From positions 1-44,776 of the forward strand of contig JAISIZ010000129.1 in the NCBI GenBank assembly GCA_031261785.1: a DNA stretch of 44,776 nt. The letters are read 5' to 3'. Source of the stretch: Mediterranea sp. (in: CFB group bacteria). Its GTDB lineage: Bacteria > Bacteroidota > Bacteroidia > Bacteroidales > Bacteroidaceae. Below the pieces are notes generated by a model, which did not search any database, was not told the DNA's origin, and worked only from the letters and a program-made list of their open reading frames with translations. Each line of letters begins with the position of its first letter. The first letter of the stretch is position 1. Both the position numbers and the translations under genes were made by a program. Below are positions 34,157 to 42,676 of the stretch, in pieces.

Positions 34157-35458
34157 ATGAATTATTACAGTACGAACAAGCAAGCTCCCGTGGCCTCTCT
34201 CGAGGAGGCCGTAGTGAAAGGATTGGCCGCCGACAAGGGATTGTTCATGCCCGAACGTATCCGTCGGCTTCCCGAAGAGTTTTTCGACACCATCGACCAC
34301 CTCTCCTTCCAGGAGATAGCCTATCGCGTGGCCGACGCCTTCTTCGGCGACGACATCCCCGCCGACAAGCTGCGGCACATCGTGGAGGATACCCTCAGCT
34401 TCGACACCCCGCTGGTGCCCGTGTCCGACGGCATCTACTCGCTCGAGCTGTTCCACGGTCCCACGCTGGCCTTCAAGGATGTGGGCGCCCGCTTCATGGC
34501 TCGCCTGCTGGGTCATTTCATCAGCCAGAGGAACGACAAGGGAGTGGTGAACGTGCTGGTAGCCACCTCGGGCGATACGGGTAGCGCCGTGGCCAACGGC
34601 TTCCTCGGCGTGGAAGGTATCCGCGTCTACGTGCTCTATCCCAAGGGAAAGGTGAGCGAGATACAGGAGAAACAGTTCACTACCCTGGGACGCAACATCA
34701 CCGCCATCGAGGTGGACGGCACGTTCGACGACTGCCAGGCGATGGTGAAGGCCGCCTTCATGGACAAGGAGCTGAACGAGCGGCTGACGCTCACCTCGGC
34801 CAACTCCATCAACGTGGCCCGTTTCCTGCCGCAAGCCTTCTACTATTTCCAGGCCTACGCACAACTCAAGCGCCTCGGCAAGGCCTACAACGTGGTGGTG
34901 TGCGTGCCCAGCGGCAACTTTGGCAACATCACCGCCGGACTGTTTGGCAAGCACATGGGGCTGCCCATCAAGCGTTTCATCGCCGCCAACAACCGCAACG
35001 ACATCTTCTACCAGTACTTGCTCACCGGGCAATACACGCCCCGGCCCTCCATAGCCACCATCGCCAACGCCATGGATGTGGGCGACCCCAGCAACTTCGC
35101 CCGTGTGCTCGACCTCTACGGACATTCGCACGACGCCATCACCGCCGACATCGCAGGCGCCACCTATACCGACGAGCAAATCGCCCTGACCATCGCCGAC
35201 ACCTGGCATCGCCACCACTACCTGCTCGACCCCCACGGTGCCTGTGGCTACCGCGCGCTGGCCGAAGGGTTGCGTCCCGGCGAGACAGGCGTCTTCCTCG
35301 AGACGGCGCACCCCGCCAAGTTCCTCCATACCGTGGAGCGCATCATCGCCCAGCCGGTAGAAATCCCCACCAAGCTGCAAGCCTTCCTCAAAGGCGAGAA
35401 ACAAAGCGTACCCATCGGCACGGGAGTGGAAGAGCTGAAAGGAGTGATTAGGGGTTAG
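34157..35458 (+). CDS. thrC: Threonine synthase
   Basis: The 433-residue PLP enzyme turns O-phosphohomoserine into threonine. It opens with MNYYSTNKQAPVASLEEAVVKGLAADKGLFMPERI, the usual N-terminal domain, and has the PLP lysine (Lys107) in HGPTLAFKDVGARFM, then ATSGDTGSAVANGF and VPSGNFGNITAGL. It is last in the thr operon. The final residues (GVIRG) and stop codon are encoded by the heptamer repeat run, so the natural C terminus has been slightly altered by that sequence. Confidence 0.96.
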   Translation: MNYYSTNKQAPVASLEEAVVKGLAADKGLFMPERIRRLPEEFFDTIDHLSFQEIAYRVADAFFGDDIPADKLRHIVEDTLSFDTPLVPVSDGIYSLELFHGPTLAFKDVGARFMARLLGHFISQRNDKGVVNVLVATSGDTGSAVANGFLGVEGIRVYVLYPKGKVSEIQEKQFTTLGRNITAIEVDGTFDDCQAMVKAAFMDKELNERLTLTSANSINVARFLPQAFYYFQAYAQLKRLGKAYNVVVCVPSGNFGNITAGLFGKHMGLPIKRFIAANNRNDIFYQYLLTGQYTPRPSIATIANAMDVGDPSNFARVLDLYGHSHDAITADIAGATYTDEQIALTIADTWHRHHYLLDPHGACGYRALAEGLRPGETGVFLETAHPAKFLHTVERIIAQPVEIPTKLQAFLKGEKQSVPIGTGVEELKGVIRG

Positions 35459-35750
35459 TGATTAGGGGTGGTGAACCACATTACACATATTACGCAGTCT
35501 CTTCCAGAACACACCGCAGCGAAATCCGTGTAATCCGCGCCTCAATACGCAAAGATCACTACGTGCGCAACCTACGGAGGCGCACGATGTACGGCACACA
35601 ACCCGGCAGCAAGCTGCCGGGCTATTAAGCTATCACCCCGCTGGGGTGACAACTTGCTTGAAGGAGATAAGCAGTTTAAATTAATCTGTGTGAATCTGTG
35701 TAATCTGTGGTTCACCACTAATCACTAACCACTAACCACTAATCACTCCT
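35446..35750. repeat. Inverted-repeat element bordered by heptamer runs
   Basis: Outer heptamer runs (GTGATTAGGGGTTAGTGATT at the left, CCACTAATCACTAACCACT at the right) enclose arms GTGGTGAACCACATTACACA... (35468-35497) and its inverted copy ending GTGGTTCACCAC (35686-35718). The centre holds two hairpins, CCCGGCAGCAAGCTGCCGGG and CACCCCGCTGGGGTG. It lies between the convergent thrC and glycerate kinase genes and reaches into both coding ends. It has no open frame of interest. Confidence 0.8.
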
Positions 35751-36872
35751 TCTCACCTCCCTCTCCACCGTCTTCTCTATATTTCGCATCGTACGTTCTT
35801 TCTCCATCGCTTCGGCGAGGGTGACAGCGTCGTGTTGGATGGAGCGCACGCGTTGGAAGCCGCGGGTGTTCAGCAGGTCCTCGTCCTCTACCGCTCCGGC
35901 GATGGCGAGCACGGGGATTCCTTGTCGGCTGGCGTGTCGCAGCACGCCGTAGGGAGCTTTCCCCATGAGCGTTTGCCGGTCCATCCGCCCTTCGCCGGTG
36001 ATGACGAGGTCCGCGCCGGCGATTCGCCTGTCGAAGTCGAGCGCGTCGAGCACCATCTCGATGCCGGGTTTCAGCGTGGTGGAGAGCAGGGCGAGGCAAC
36101 CGCCTCCCAGACCGCCGGCGGCGCCAGAGCCGGGAATGGTGTCGAGATCCATCCCGCCACGTTCCCTGATCACGGCGGCGAAGTTCCTCAGCCCATCGTC
36201 CAGGGCGCGGATCATGGTGTCATCCGCTCCCTTTTGCCGGGCGAAGACGTAAGCCGCCCCGTTCTTCCCGCTGAAAGGGTTATCCACATCGCACGCCAAG
36301 GTGAAGCGCGCCGTCGCCAGTTGGGGCATCGTGCGTGAGGTGTCTATCGTCCGGACGCGGCCCAGAATACGCCCTCCCCGCCCCAGCTCCCGCCCCTCGC
36401 CGTCGAGGAAGCGGAATCCCAAAGCTTGCAGCATCCCCGTACCGGCGTCGTTGGTGGCGCTCCCGCCGATACCCATCAGGAATTGCCGGCATCCTCGCTC
36501 CAGCGCATCCCCGATCACCTCTCCCAACCCGAAGGTGGAAGTCAGCGTCGGGTCGCGCCTCTCCACGGGAACCAAGGGCAAGCCCGAGGCGGCGGCCATC
36601 TCTACGACCGCCGTCTGCCCGTCGGCCAGCAGGCCATATTCCACGGTAATCAGGTTTTCCATCAGCGGGTCGTGCGCCCGGCAAGCCACCCGCTTTCCGC
36701 CCAGGGCATGGATAAGGGCATCCACCGTCCCCTCCCCACCGTCGGCGATGGACAACTTGACGACATCGCACCGCGGAAAAACGCGGAGGATGGCACGCTC
36801 GGCGCTATCGGCCACCTCGAGCGAGGTGACGGAGCCTTTGAAGGCATCGGAGGCAATGACGATCTTCTTCAT
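35739..36872 (-). CDS. Glycerate kinase (GlxK/GarK family)
   Basis: The 377-residue enzyme phosphorylates D-glycerate. Family motifs are IVIASDAFKGSVTSLEVADS at the N terminus, LSIADGGEGTVDAL, EMAAASGLPLV, GIGGSATNDAGTGMLQALG, GSGAAGGLGGG and DLVITGEGRMDRQTLMGKAP. The ATG at 36872 is chosen since MKKIVIASDAFKGS is the standard beginning; the longer frame runs through the promoter. Its stop codon lies in a heptamer repeat. The leader immediately upstream is homologous to the tracrRNA locus 920 bases away. Confidence 0.94.
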   Translation of the reverse strand: MKKIVIASDAFKGSVTSLEVADSAERAILRVFPRCDVVKLSIADGGEGTVDALIHALGGKRVACRAHDPLMENLITVEYGLLADGQTAVVEMAAASGLPLVPVERRDPTLTSTFGLGEVIGDALERGCRQFLMGIGGSATNDAGTGMLQALGFRFLDGEGRELGRGGRILGRVRTIDTSRTMPQLATARFTLACDVDNPFSGKNGAAYVFARQKGADDTMIRALDDGLRNFAAVIRERGGMDLDTIPGSGAAGGLGGGCLALLSTTLKPGIEMVLDALDFDRRIAGADLVITGEGRMDRQTLMGKAPYGVLRHASRQGIPVLAIAGAVEDEDLLNTRGFQRVRSIQHDAVTLAEAMEKERTMRNIEKTVEREVRRSD

Positions 36873-36964
36873 GCCTCCGCTCAAGATATTTTCACGACGG
36901 AACATCGCGCTTCGTTTCGGATTAGCGCGACAAAGATGAGAAAATAATCCGGAACGGGCGATGA
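36865..36964 (-). promoter_or_regulatory. Glycerate kinase promoter/leader, a diverged copy of the tracrRNA locus
   Basis: On the minus strand ATCG, 20 bases and CATCTTTG form a near-consensus promoter, followed by CTAATCCGAA, TTCCGTCGTGAAAATAT and GAGCGG up to the start codon. The tracrRNA locus at 37785-37885 has the same order: GATCTTTG, CTAATTTGAA, TTCCGTTGTGAAAACAT and GGGCGG. Flanks upstream of the -7 box are about 80% identical by eye over 36 bases. The anti-repeat is replaced here by CGCGCTTCG...TTAGCGCG, which forms its own hairpin. Confidence 0.6.
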
Positions 36965-37036
36965 ATCGAGAGATTATTTCCGCAAAACCTTCTGCCGCTC
37001 TCCGTCGTTTATTGTATATAAACAATAGAAAACATC

Positions 37037-37765
37037 ATGAACTTAAAAGAGATACTCGAACATCGCCGTGCCATCCGAAAGTACGATCCGGCACAACCCA
37101 TTGACGAGAACATCGTGCGAGAGTGCCTGCGCATGTCTACGCTTGCCCCGACCAGCTCGAACATGCAGCTCTGGGAATGTTATCACGTAACCGATACGCA
37201 AACGCTCGCGGTCCTCAGCCATGCCTGCTTAGGGCAGAGTGCCGCCTCGACCGCACGGCAGATGGTGGTCTTCGTGACACGCCAGGACAAATATCGCGCA
37301 CACGCCAAAGCGGTGCTCGACGCGCTGTACGATGAGATCAAGGACAACAGCCCGGCGGCGCGACAGACGCACCGCATGAAGGTGTGGAAGCAGTATTACG
37401 GCAAGTTGATGCCCTTCGAGTATGTGCGTGGCTTTGGCCTTATCGGACTGTTTCGTAAATTGCTCGCGCAAACCATCGGCCTGTTCCGTCCCATCGTCCG
37501 CCAGGTATCCGAGCAGGAGGTCAACACCGTGGTGCATAAGAGTTGCGCGCTCGTCGTGCAGACGTTCATGCTGGCGATGAGCGAAGCCGGATACGACACC
37601 TGTCCCATCGAAGGATTCGACAGCCGATTGGTAAAGAAAGCGCTACACCTACCCCACCACACCGGCATCAACATGATCATCTCCTGCGGCATCCGCCTGC
37701 CCGAAGGCGTGTGGGGCGAACGCTTCCGCCTGCCTTTCGAGGAGTTCTATCATGAGGTGAAGTAG
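37037..37765 (+). CDS. Nitroreductase family protein
   Basis: The 242-residue flavoprotein-type oxidoreductase starts NLKEILEHRRAIRKYDPAQPID, with the FMN-binding RRAIRKYD motif, then LAPTSSNMQLWECYHVTD and, near the C terminus, AMSEAGYDTCPIEGFD and INMIISCGIRLPEG. It should use FMN and NAD(P)H; the substrate is unknown. It lies between the two tracrRNA-like segments and reads towards cas9; its stop codon is followed by the hairpin that ends the tracrRNA on the other strand, which may also stop this transcript. Confidence 0.93.
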   Translation: MNLKEILEHRRAIRKYDPAQPIDENIVRECLRMSTLAPTSSNMQLWECYHVTDTQTLAVLSHACLGQSAASTARQMVVFVTRQDKYRAHAKAVLDALYDEIKDNSPAARQTHRMKVWKQYYGKLMPFEYVRGFGLIGLFRKLLAQTIGLFRPIVRQVSEQEVNTVVHKSCALVVQTFMLAMSEAGYDTCPIEGFDSRLVKKALHLPHHTGINMIISCGIRLPEGVWGERFRLPFEEFYHEVK

Positions 37766-37769
37766 AGAT

Positions 37770-37865
37770 AAAAAAGGGCGAGTTTCCCCGCCCTAAATGT
37801 TTTCACAACGGAATAATCCTTATTGTGATTTGCTTCAAATTAGTGGGGCAAAGATCAGAAAATAA
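37770..37865 (-). ncRNA. tracrRNA of the type II-C CRISPR system
   Basis: Read on the minus strand, positions 37844-37823 give ACTAATTTGAAGCAAATCACAA, here as two parts ACTAATTTG and AAGCAAATCACAA, which is complementary to the first 23 bases of the CRISPR repeat with one base missing. A nexus-like GGATTATTCC, TCCGTTGTGAAAAC and a terminator hairpin follow (GGGCGGG, loop GAAA, CTCGCCC, 37793-37776), with six T at 37775-37770. The RNA lies upstream of cas9 and diverges from it, as common in type II-C. The 5' end is uncertain: a GATCTTTG at 37857-37850 would start it near 37843, and TATATTTG at 37918-37911 near 37904. Confidence 0.88.
37774..37794. terminator. Hairpin terminator of tracrRNA, also downstream of the nitroreductase gene
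   Basis: AGGGCGAG-TTTC-CCCGCCCT forms a stem of seven to eight pairs. On the minus strand it is followed by TTTTTT and ends the tracrRNA. On the plus strand it follows the nitroreductase stop codon by eight bases with a weaker AAATGTTTT tail. Confidence 0.8.
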
Positions 37866-37898
37866 TCTGGAATGAGCAATTAATTAAGGCTTTTTTTC

Positions 37899-37918
37899 TA
37901 CTTTTGTCGACAAATATA
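37899..37918. promoter_or_regulatory. Overlapping opposed -7 boxes of cas9 and tracrRNA
   Basis: TACTTTTG (37899-37906, plus) and TATATTTG (37918-37911, minus) are both perfect -7 boxes facing each other across TCGA; together they include the 12-base palindrome TTTGTCGACAAA. The plus box serves cas9 (start codon 28 bases on) and the minus box could serve the tracrRNA. Clear -33 boxes are missing on both sides, so these assignments rest on the -7 match and position. Confidence 0.5.
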
Positions 37919-37933
37919 AAACTTTAAACGCTT

Positions 37934-40900
37934 ATGAAAAAGATCTTAGGACTGGATTTGGGCACGAACAGCATTGGCTGGGCGGTGGTTGAAGTAGACA
38001 CTACCGAGCAAATAGAACATTGGAAATTGGCGAAAGCCGGAAGTAGAATCATCCCTATGGATGCCGCAACATTAAGTGATTTCGCTAAAGGTAGCCAAAA
38101 ATCACAAACAGCAGAAAGAACCAGGCTGAGAGGGATACGCCGTTTGGAAGAGCGAGCCATACTCCGTAGAGAAAGATTGCATAAAGTCCTCTACACACTG
38201 AGGTTCCTGCCTGATCATTACGTGGAGGGACTCCATTTATCAGATAGCCTTAATAAAATGGACTTTAGCAAAGATTCCAAAATTGCATGGAAACGAAATG
38301 AAAAAGGGAAATATGAATTTCTTTTTCAGGATTCTTTTAAGAACATGTTGAGTGATTTTTCAACCCATCAACCTGATTTAGTCGCAAACCAGAAAAAGGT
38401 TCCCTATGATTGGACATTATATTATCTGTGCAAGAAAGCCCTGACAGAGAAGATCACAAAAGAAGAATTGGCTTGGGTTATCCTTAGTTTCAATCAGAAA
38501 AGAGGCTATTATCAATTAAGAGGCGAGGAAGAAGAGCATGTGGATAAACTCGTGGAATATTACGCTTTAAAGGTAACAAGCGTAGAAGCCACTGATGAAA
38601 AAAGGGGGAATGACATTTGGTACAATGTGCATTTAGAAAACGGATGGATTTATAAGCGCAGTAGTAATGTACCTCTTGACTGGGTTGATAAAGTGAAAGA
38701 ATTCATCGTTACCACCGAACTGAATAAGGATGGAACTTTCAAACTGAATAAAGATGGAGAAATCAAGCGTTCTTTCCGTGCGCCCAAGGAAGATGATTGG
38801 AGTTTGGTAAAGAAGAAAACAGAGGCCGACATAAAAAGCAGCATGAAGACAGTTGGTTGCTACATTTACGACACCCTATTATGCAATCCTGATCAGAAAA
38901 TCAGAGGGAAATTGGTTCGGACAATCGAGCGCTCATTCTATAAGGAAGAGTTGTATCGCATAATAGCTAAGCAAAAAGAGTTTCATGCAGAATTACGAAG
39001 CGAAGCTCTTTATAAAGAATGCCTCGACATACTTTATCCGCAAAATAAAGATAGAAAAGAGATGCTTAAAAATCGTGATTCCCTCTATTTATTCATGGAG
39101 GACATCATCTTTTATCAACGTCCCTTGAAAAGCAAAAAGTCTTTGATCGCAGATTGCCCGTTTGAGGATTACATATACAAAGATAAGGAAACAAACGAAA
39201 AGAAAAAGGTTTCGATAAAATGTATAGCCAAATCACACCCATTATTTCAAGAGTTCAGATTATGGCAATTTGTACGCAATATTCGTATTTACAAGAAAGA
39301 AATGGTAGTTAGAGAGAAGCTGTGTACGGATGTGGATGTAACCCGTGATTTTCTGCCAACGGATGACAGTTACGCCAATTTATTCGATTGGTTAAACAAT
39401 AGAAAAGAAATAGATCAAGAAGCTTTTCTCAAATACCCTCCATTTGGTCTGAAGAAAAGAATTGGGGAGTATCGATGGAATTACATGGAGGATAAAGATA
39501 AAAAGTATCCATGTAATGAAACAAAGAGCGCAATGCTAACCGCATTGGATAAATGTTCTATACCAGAGAAAGGATTGTTGGATAACAAATGGAATGAATT
39601 AAAACTTTGGCACATTTTATATTCCGTAAATGACCCTTTGGAGTTGGAAAAAGCCCTTCGTAAGTTTGCGAAAGCAGAAGAGCTTGTTCCTGTGATATCG
39701 GAAAAAGAAGATGTTTTTGTAGAAGCATTTAAGAATATCAAACCATTCGAGAAAGATTATGGCTCTTTTTCGGCAAAGGCCATAAAGAAGCTGCTTCCAT
39801 TAATGCGAATGGGAAAATATTGGGATGAGGCTGATATAGATGTCCTGACCAGGGATAGAATAGATAAGATCTTATCTGGAGAATTTGATGAGAAGATTCA
39901 CGATAGAGTAAGAGAAAAAGCCATTCATCTGTCTAATGTTGATGATTTCAAAGGACTTCCGCTATGGTTAGCGTCCTATGTTGTGTACAATAGGCACTCG
40001 GAAGCAAAAGACATTATGAAGTGGGAATGCCCCGCAGATATTGATGGTTTCTTGAAAACATTCAAACAGCATTCCCTACGCAACCCCATTGTGGAACAAG
40101 TGGTAACAGAAACGCTACGCATTGTTAGAGACGTTTGGAAAGAAATTGGCCAGATAGACGAGATTCATGTGGAATTGGGACGAGACATGAAGAATCCTGC
40201 TGATAAAAGAAAGAAAATGACAGAACAAATATTAGCTAATGAGAACGCTAATCTACGCATTAAGGCGTTGCTGATTGAGTTCATGAATCCCAAATACGGG
40301 ATAGAGGATGTACGTCCTTATTCTCCAAATCAACAAGAGATTCTTAGAATTTACGAAGAGACCGCATTGGGCAAAATGGACGAGCTTCCAGAGGATATAA
40401 AGGGTATATTGAGAAAGTTTACCGAAAGCGATATAAAAAAGCGTCCGACTCAAGCTGATTTTAATAGATATAGATTATGGATAGATCAAAAGTTCCGTTC
40501 ACCATATACGGGAAGGCCTATTCCACTCGGAAGGCTGTTCACGACAGATTATCAAATAGAACACATTATACCACAATCTCGCTATTTCGATGATTCGTTC
40601 TCCAATAAAGTGATTTGCGAGTCCGAAGTAAATAGGCTAAAAGGTAATATGCTCGGTTACGAATTTATCAAGAATCGCCATGGGGAAAAAGTGGAACTGT
40701 CCTATGGCAATACCGTAGAGATATTGTCCTTAGAAGGATATGAGGAATTGGTCAAAGGGAACTATGATCATTCAAAGGTAAAGATGAAGAAACTATTAAT
40801 GGAGGATATTCCAGAACAATTTATCGAACGACAACTAAATGACAGTCGTTATATAAGTAAAGTTATCAAAGGTCTGCTTTCTAATATCGTCAGAGAAAAG

Positions 40901-42664
40901 GATGAGCATGGAGAATACGAGCAAGAAGCCATTTCTAAGAATGTTGTCACTTGCACAGGAAGTGTTACCGACCGATTAAAAAGAGATTGGGGCGTGAATA
41001 ACGTATGGAACGATATTATTTCTCCACGCTTTCAGCGGCTAAATCAGCTCACAGAATCCGATCAATTTGGAGAATGGGAGAACAAAGAAGGCAAGAAGGT
41101 CTTCCAAACGCAAGTTCCTCTTTCCCTTCAACGGGGATTCAGCAAAAAACGCATAGATCATCGCCACCATGCGATGGATGCCATTGTAATAGCTTGCGCC
41201 ACTCGCAACCATGTCAATTATTTAAGCAATGAATCAGCAAGCAAGAGAGCCTTGATTTCGCGTTATGATTTGCAGCGCATGCTGTGTGATAAACGCAAGA
41301 TTGACCAAAGTGGAAACTACAAATGGATCGTCAAGAAGCCGTGGTGTACCTTCAACGAAGATGTAAAGACTTGCTTGGAAAACATCATCGTAAGTTTCAG
41401 ACAAAATCTGCGGGTCATCAATAAAACCGTAAATTATCACCAAGCCTTTGACGAATACGGCAAGAAAGTGCTTAAAAAGCAAGACAAAGGGGACAACTGG
41501 TCTATCCGAAAGTCAATGCACAAAGATACCGTATACGGCAGAGTTAATCTAAGGCGAGTGAAAGAAGTACGTTTGTCGTTAGCCTTGGATAATCCTGCGC
41601 TGATTGTGGATAAAGAAATAAAAGAGCAAGTGAAGAAACTCTTGGCTCTACGGTACGATAAAGAACGTATTGTAAGATACTTCAAAGAAAATGCTCTGTT
41701 GTGGAAGGAACTTGATATAGCAAAAGTGAAAGTTTATTATTTCACAGACGACACTGAACCATTAGTGGCAACCCGGTTCCTGAACGATATTGTCTCCATC
41801 TTCAAAGGAGTAGAGAAACCAGAAAAAGTAAAAACAGTAGAAGAAGCAGAAAAGACTGAAGAAAAGACGCTTGAAGATCAAAAAGTGGTTGAAGATATAG
41901 AAAAATCCGATGCGAAAGCGAAAGAACGGAAGGAAGAAAAGAAAGGCAAGAAAAGCAAAGCCGAAGAGATTATAGACAAAATTACCGACACGAGCATACA
42001 GAAAATCTTGCTGGCGCATTTAAAGAATTGTGGTTATGATCCACAAATCGCATTCTCTCCCGACGGTGTTGACGAAATGAATAAGAATATCAAAATATTG
42101 AATGGGAATAAACCGCATAAGCCGATCTATAAAGTGCGTATGTACGAACCCTTGGGAAACAAATTCAATGTGGGTACCAAAGGAAACAAAATCGCCAAAT
42201 TCGTCGAAACGGATAAGGGCACTAATCTTTTCTTCGCCGTTTATGAAACAAATGATGAGGAAAAGAGACGCACTTACGATACCATCTCCTTGAATGTGGT
42301 TATAGAAAGAGAAAAGAACGACTGGTCACCTATTCCAGAGAAGGAGGGATACAGGATTCTATTTTGGTTGTCACCCAATGATTTGGTCTATTTGCCGACT
42401 TCGGAAGAAAGAGAGACTGGTAGATTGAATGATATAATTGATAAAAATCGAATTTACAAAGTCGTTTCATCAACAGGTAATCAATGTTTTTTCGTTCCAA
42501 TATACGTTGCGAGTCCTATTTATCCAGCAGCTCCTAAACAATCAGGAGAGCTGGGAGCTAATAATAAAGCAGAAAGAGCCTGGACTGGCGAAATGATTAA
42601 AGAAAGCTGTATCCCCATCAAAGTGGATAGACTGGGCAGAATTATCAAAATAAAAAATGAATAA
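37934..42664 (+). CDS. cas9: Cas9, type II-C, with a charged C-terminal insertion
   Basis: The 1576-residue RNA-guided nuclease cuts DNA matching the spacer. RuvC-I has Asp8 in ILGLDLGTNSIGWAV; the Arg-rich bridge helix is at about 61-90; a large recognition lobe reaches to about 740; RuvC-II has Glu747 in HVELGRDMK; HNH has His877 in YQIEHIIPQS and Asn900; RuvC-III has His1079 and Asp1082 in DHRHHAMDA. All catalytic residues are present. Residues about 1292-1350 are almost only Glu, Lys and Asp with Val and Ala, a probable coiled coil or disordered linker before the last 220 residues. It is longer than the roughly 1000-1450 usual in II-C. The gene is clearly richer in A and T than cas1 and cas2, suggesting a separate origin. 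Confidence 0.97.
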   Translation: MKKILGLDLGTNSIGWAVVEVDTTEQIEHWKLAKAGSRIIPMDAATLSDFAKGSQKSQTAERTRLRGIRRLEERAILRRERLHKVLYTLRFLPDHYVEGLHLSDSLNKMDFSKDSKIAWKRNEKGKYEFLFQDSFKNMLSDFSTHQPDLVANQKKVPYDWTLYYLCKKALTEKITKEELAWVILSFNQKRGYYQLRGEEEEHVDKLVEYYALKVTSVEATDEKRGNDIWYNVHLENGWIYKRSSNVPLDWVDKVKEFIVTTELNKDGTFKLNKDGEIKRSFRAPKEDDWSLVKKKTEADIKSSMKTVGCYIYDTLLCNPDQKIRGKLVRTIERSFYKEELYRIIAKQKEFHAELRSEALYKECLDILYPQNKDRKEMLKNRDSLYLFMEDIIFYQRPLKSKKSLIADCPFEDYIYKDKETNEKKKVSIKCIAKSHPLFQEFRLWQFVRNIRIYKKEMVVREKLCTDVDVTRDFLPTDDSYANLFDWLNNRKEIDQEAFLKYPPFGLKKRIGEYRWNYMEDKDKKYPCNETKSAMLTALDKCSIPEKGLLDNKWNELKLWHILYSVNDPLELEKALRKFAKAEELVPVISEKEDVFVEAFKNIKPFEKDYGSFSAKAIKKLLPLMRMGKYWDEADIDVLTRDRIDKILSGEFDEKIHDRVREKAIHLSNVDDFKGLPLWLASYVVYNRHSEAKDIMKWECPADIDGFLKTFKQHSLRNPIVEQVVTETLRIVRDVWKEIGQIDEIHVELGRDMKNPADKRKKMTEQILANENANLRIKALLIEFMNPKYGIEDVRPYSPNQQEILRIYEETALGKMDELPEDIKGILRKFTESDIKKRPTQADFNRYRLWIDQKFRSPYTGRPIPLGRLFTTDYQIEHIIPQSRYFDDSFSNKVICESEVNRLKGNMLGYEFIKNRHGEKVELSYGNTVEILSLEGYEELVKGNYDHSKVKMKKLLMEDIPEQFIERQLNDSRYISKVIKGLLSNIVREKDEHGEYEQEAISKNVVTCTGSVTDRLKRDWGVNNVWNDIISPRFQRLNQLTESDQFGEWENKEGKKVFQTQVPLSLQRGFSKKRIDHRHHAMDAIVIACATRNHVNYLSNESASKRALISRYDLQRMLCDKRKIDQSGNYKWIVKKPWCTFNEDVKTCLENIIVSFRQNLRVINKTVNYHQAFDEYGKKVLKKQDKGDNWSIRKSMHKDTVYGRVNLRRVKEVRLSLALDNPALIVDKEIKEQVKKLLALRYDKERIVRYFKENALLWKELDIAKVKVYYFTDDTEPLVATRFLNDIVSIFKGVEKPEKVKTVEEAEKTEEKTLEDQKVVEDIEKSDAKAKERKEEKKGKKSKAEEIIDKITDTSIQKILLAHLKNCGYDPQIAFSPDGVDEMNKNIKILNGNKPHKPIYKVRMYEPLGNKFNVGTKGNKIAKFVETDKGTNLFFAVYETNDEEKRRTYDTISLNVVIEREKNDWSPIPEKEGYRILFWLSPNDLVYLPTSEERETGRLNDIIDKNRIYKVVSSTGNQCFFVPIYVASPIYPAAPKQSGELGANNKAERAWTGEMIKESCIPIKVDRLGRIIKIKNE

Positions 42665-42676
42665 AGACAAAGAAGC

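Noticed and set aside
37780..37880. CRISPR-repeat-like sequence upstream of cas9 as a stray repeat of the array
   Set aside because: Its orientation, missing 3' half and attached nexus and terminator fit the tracrRNA anti-repeat much better than an isolated repeat.
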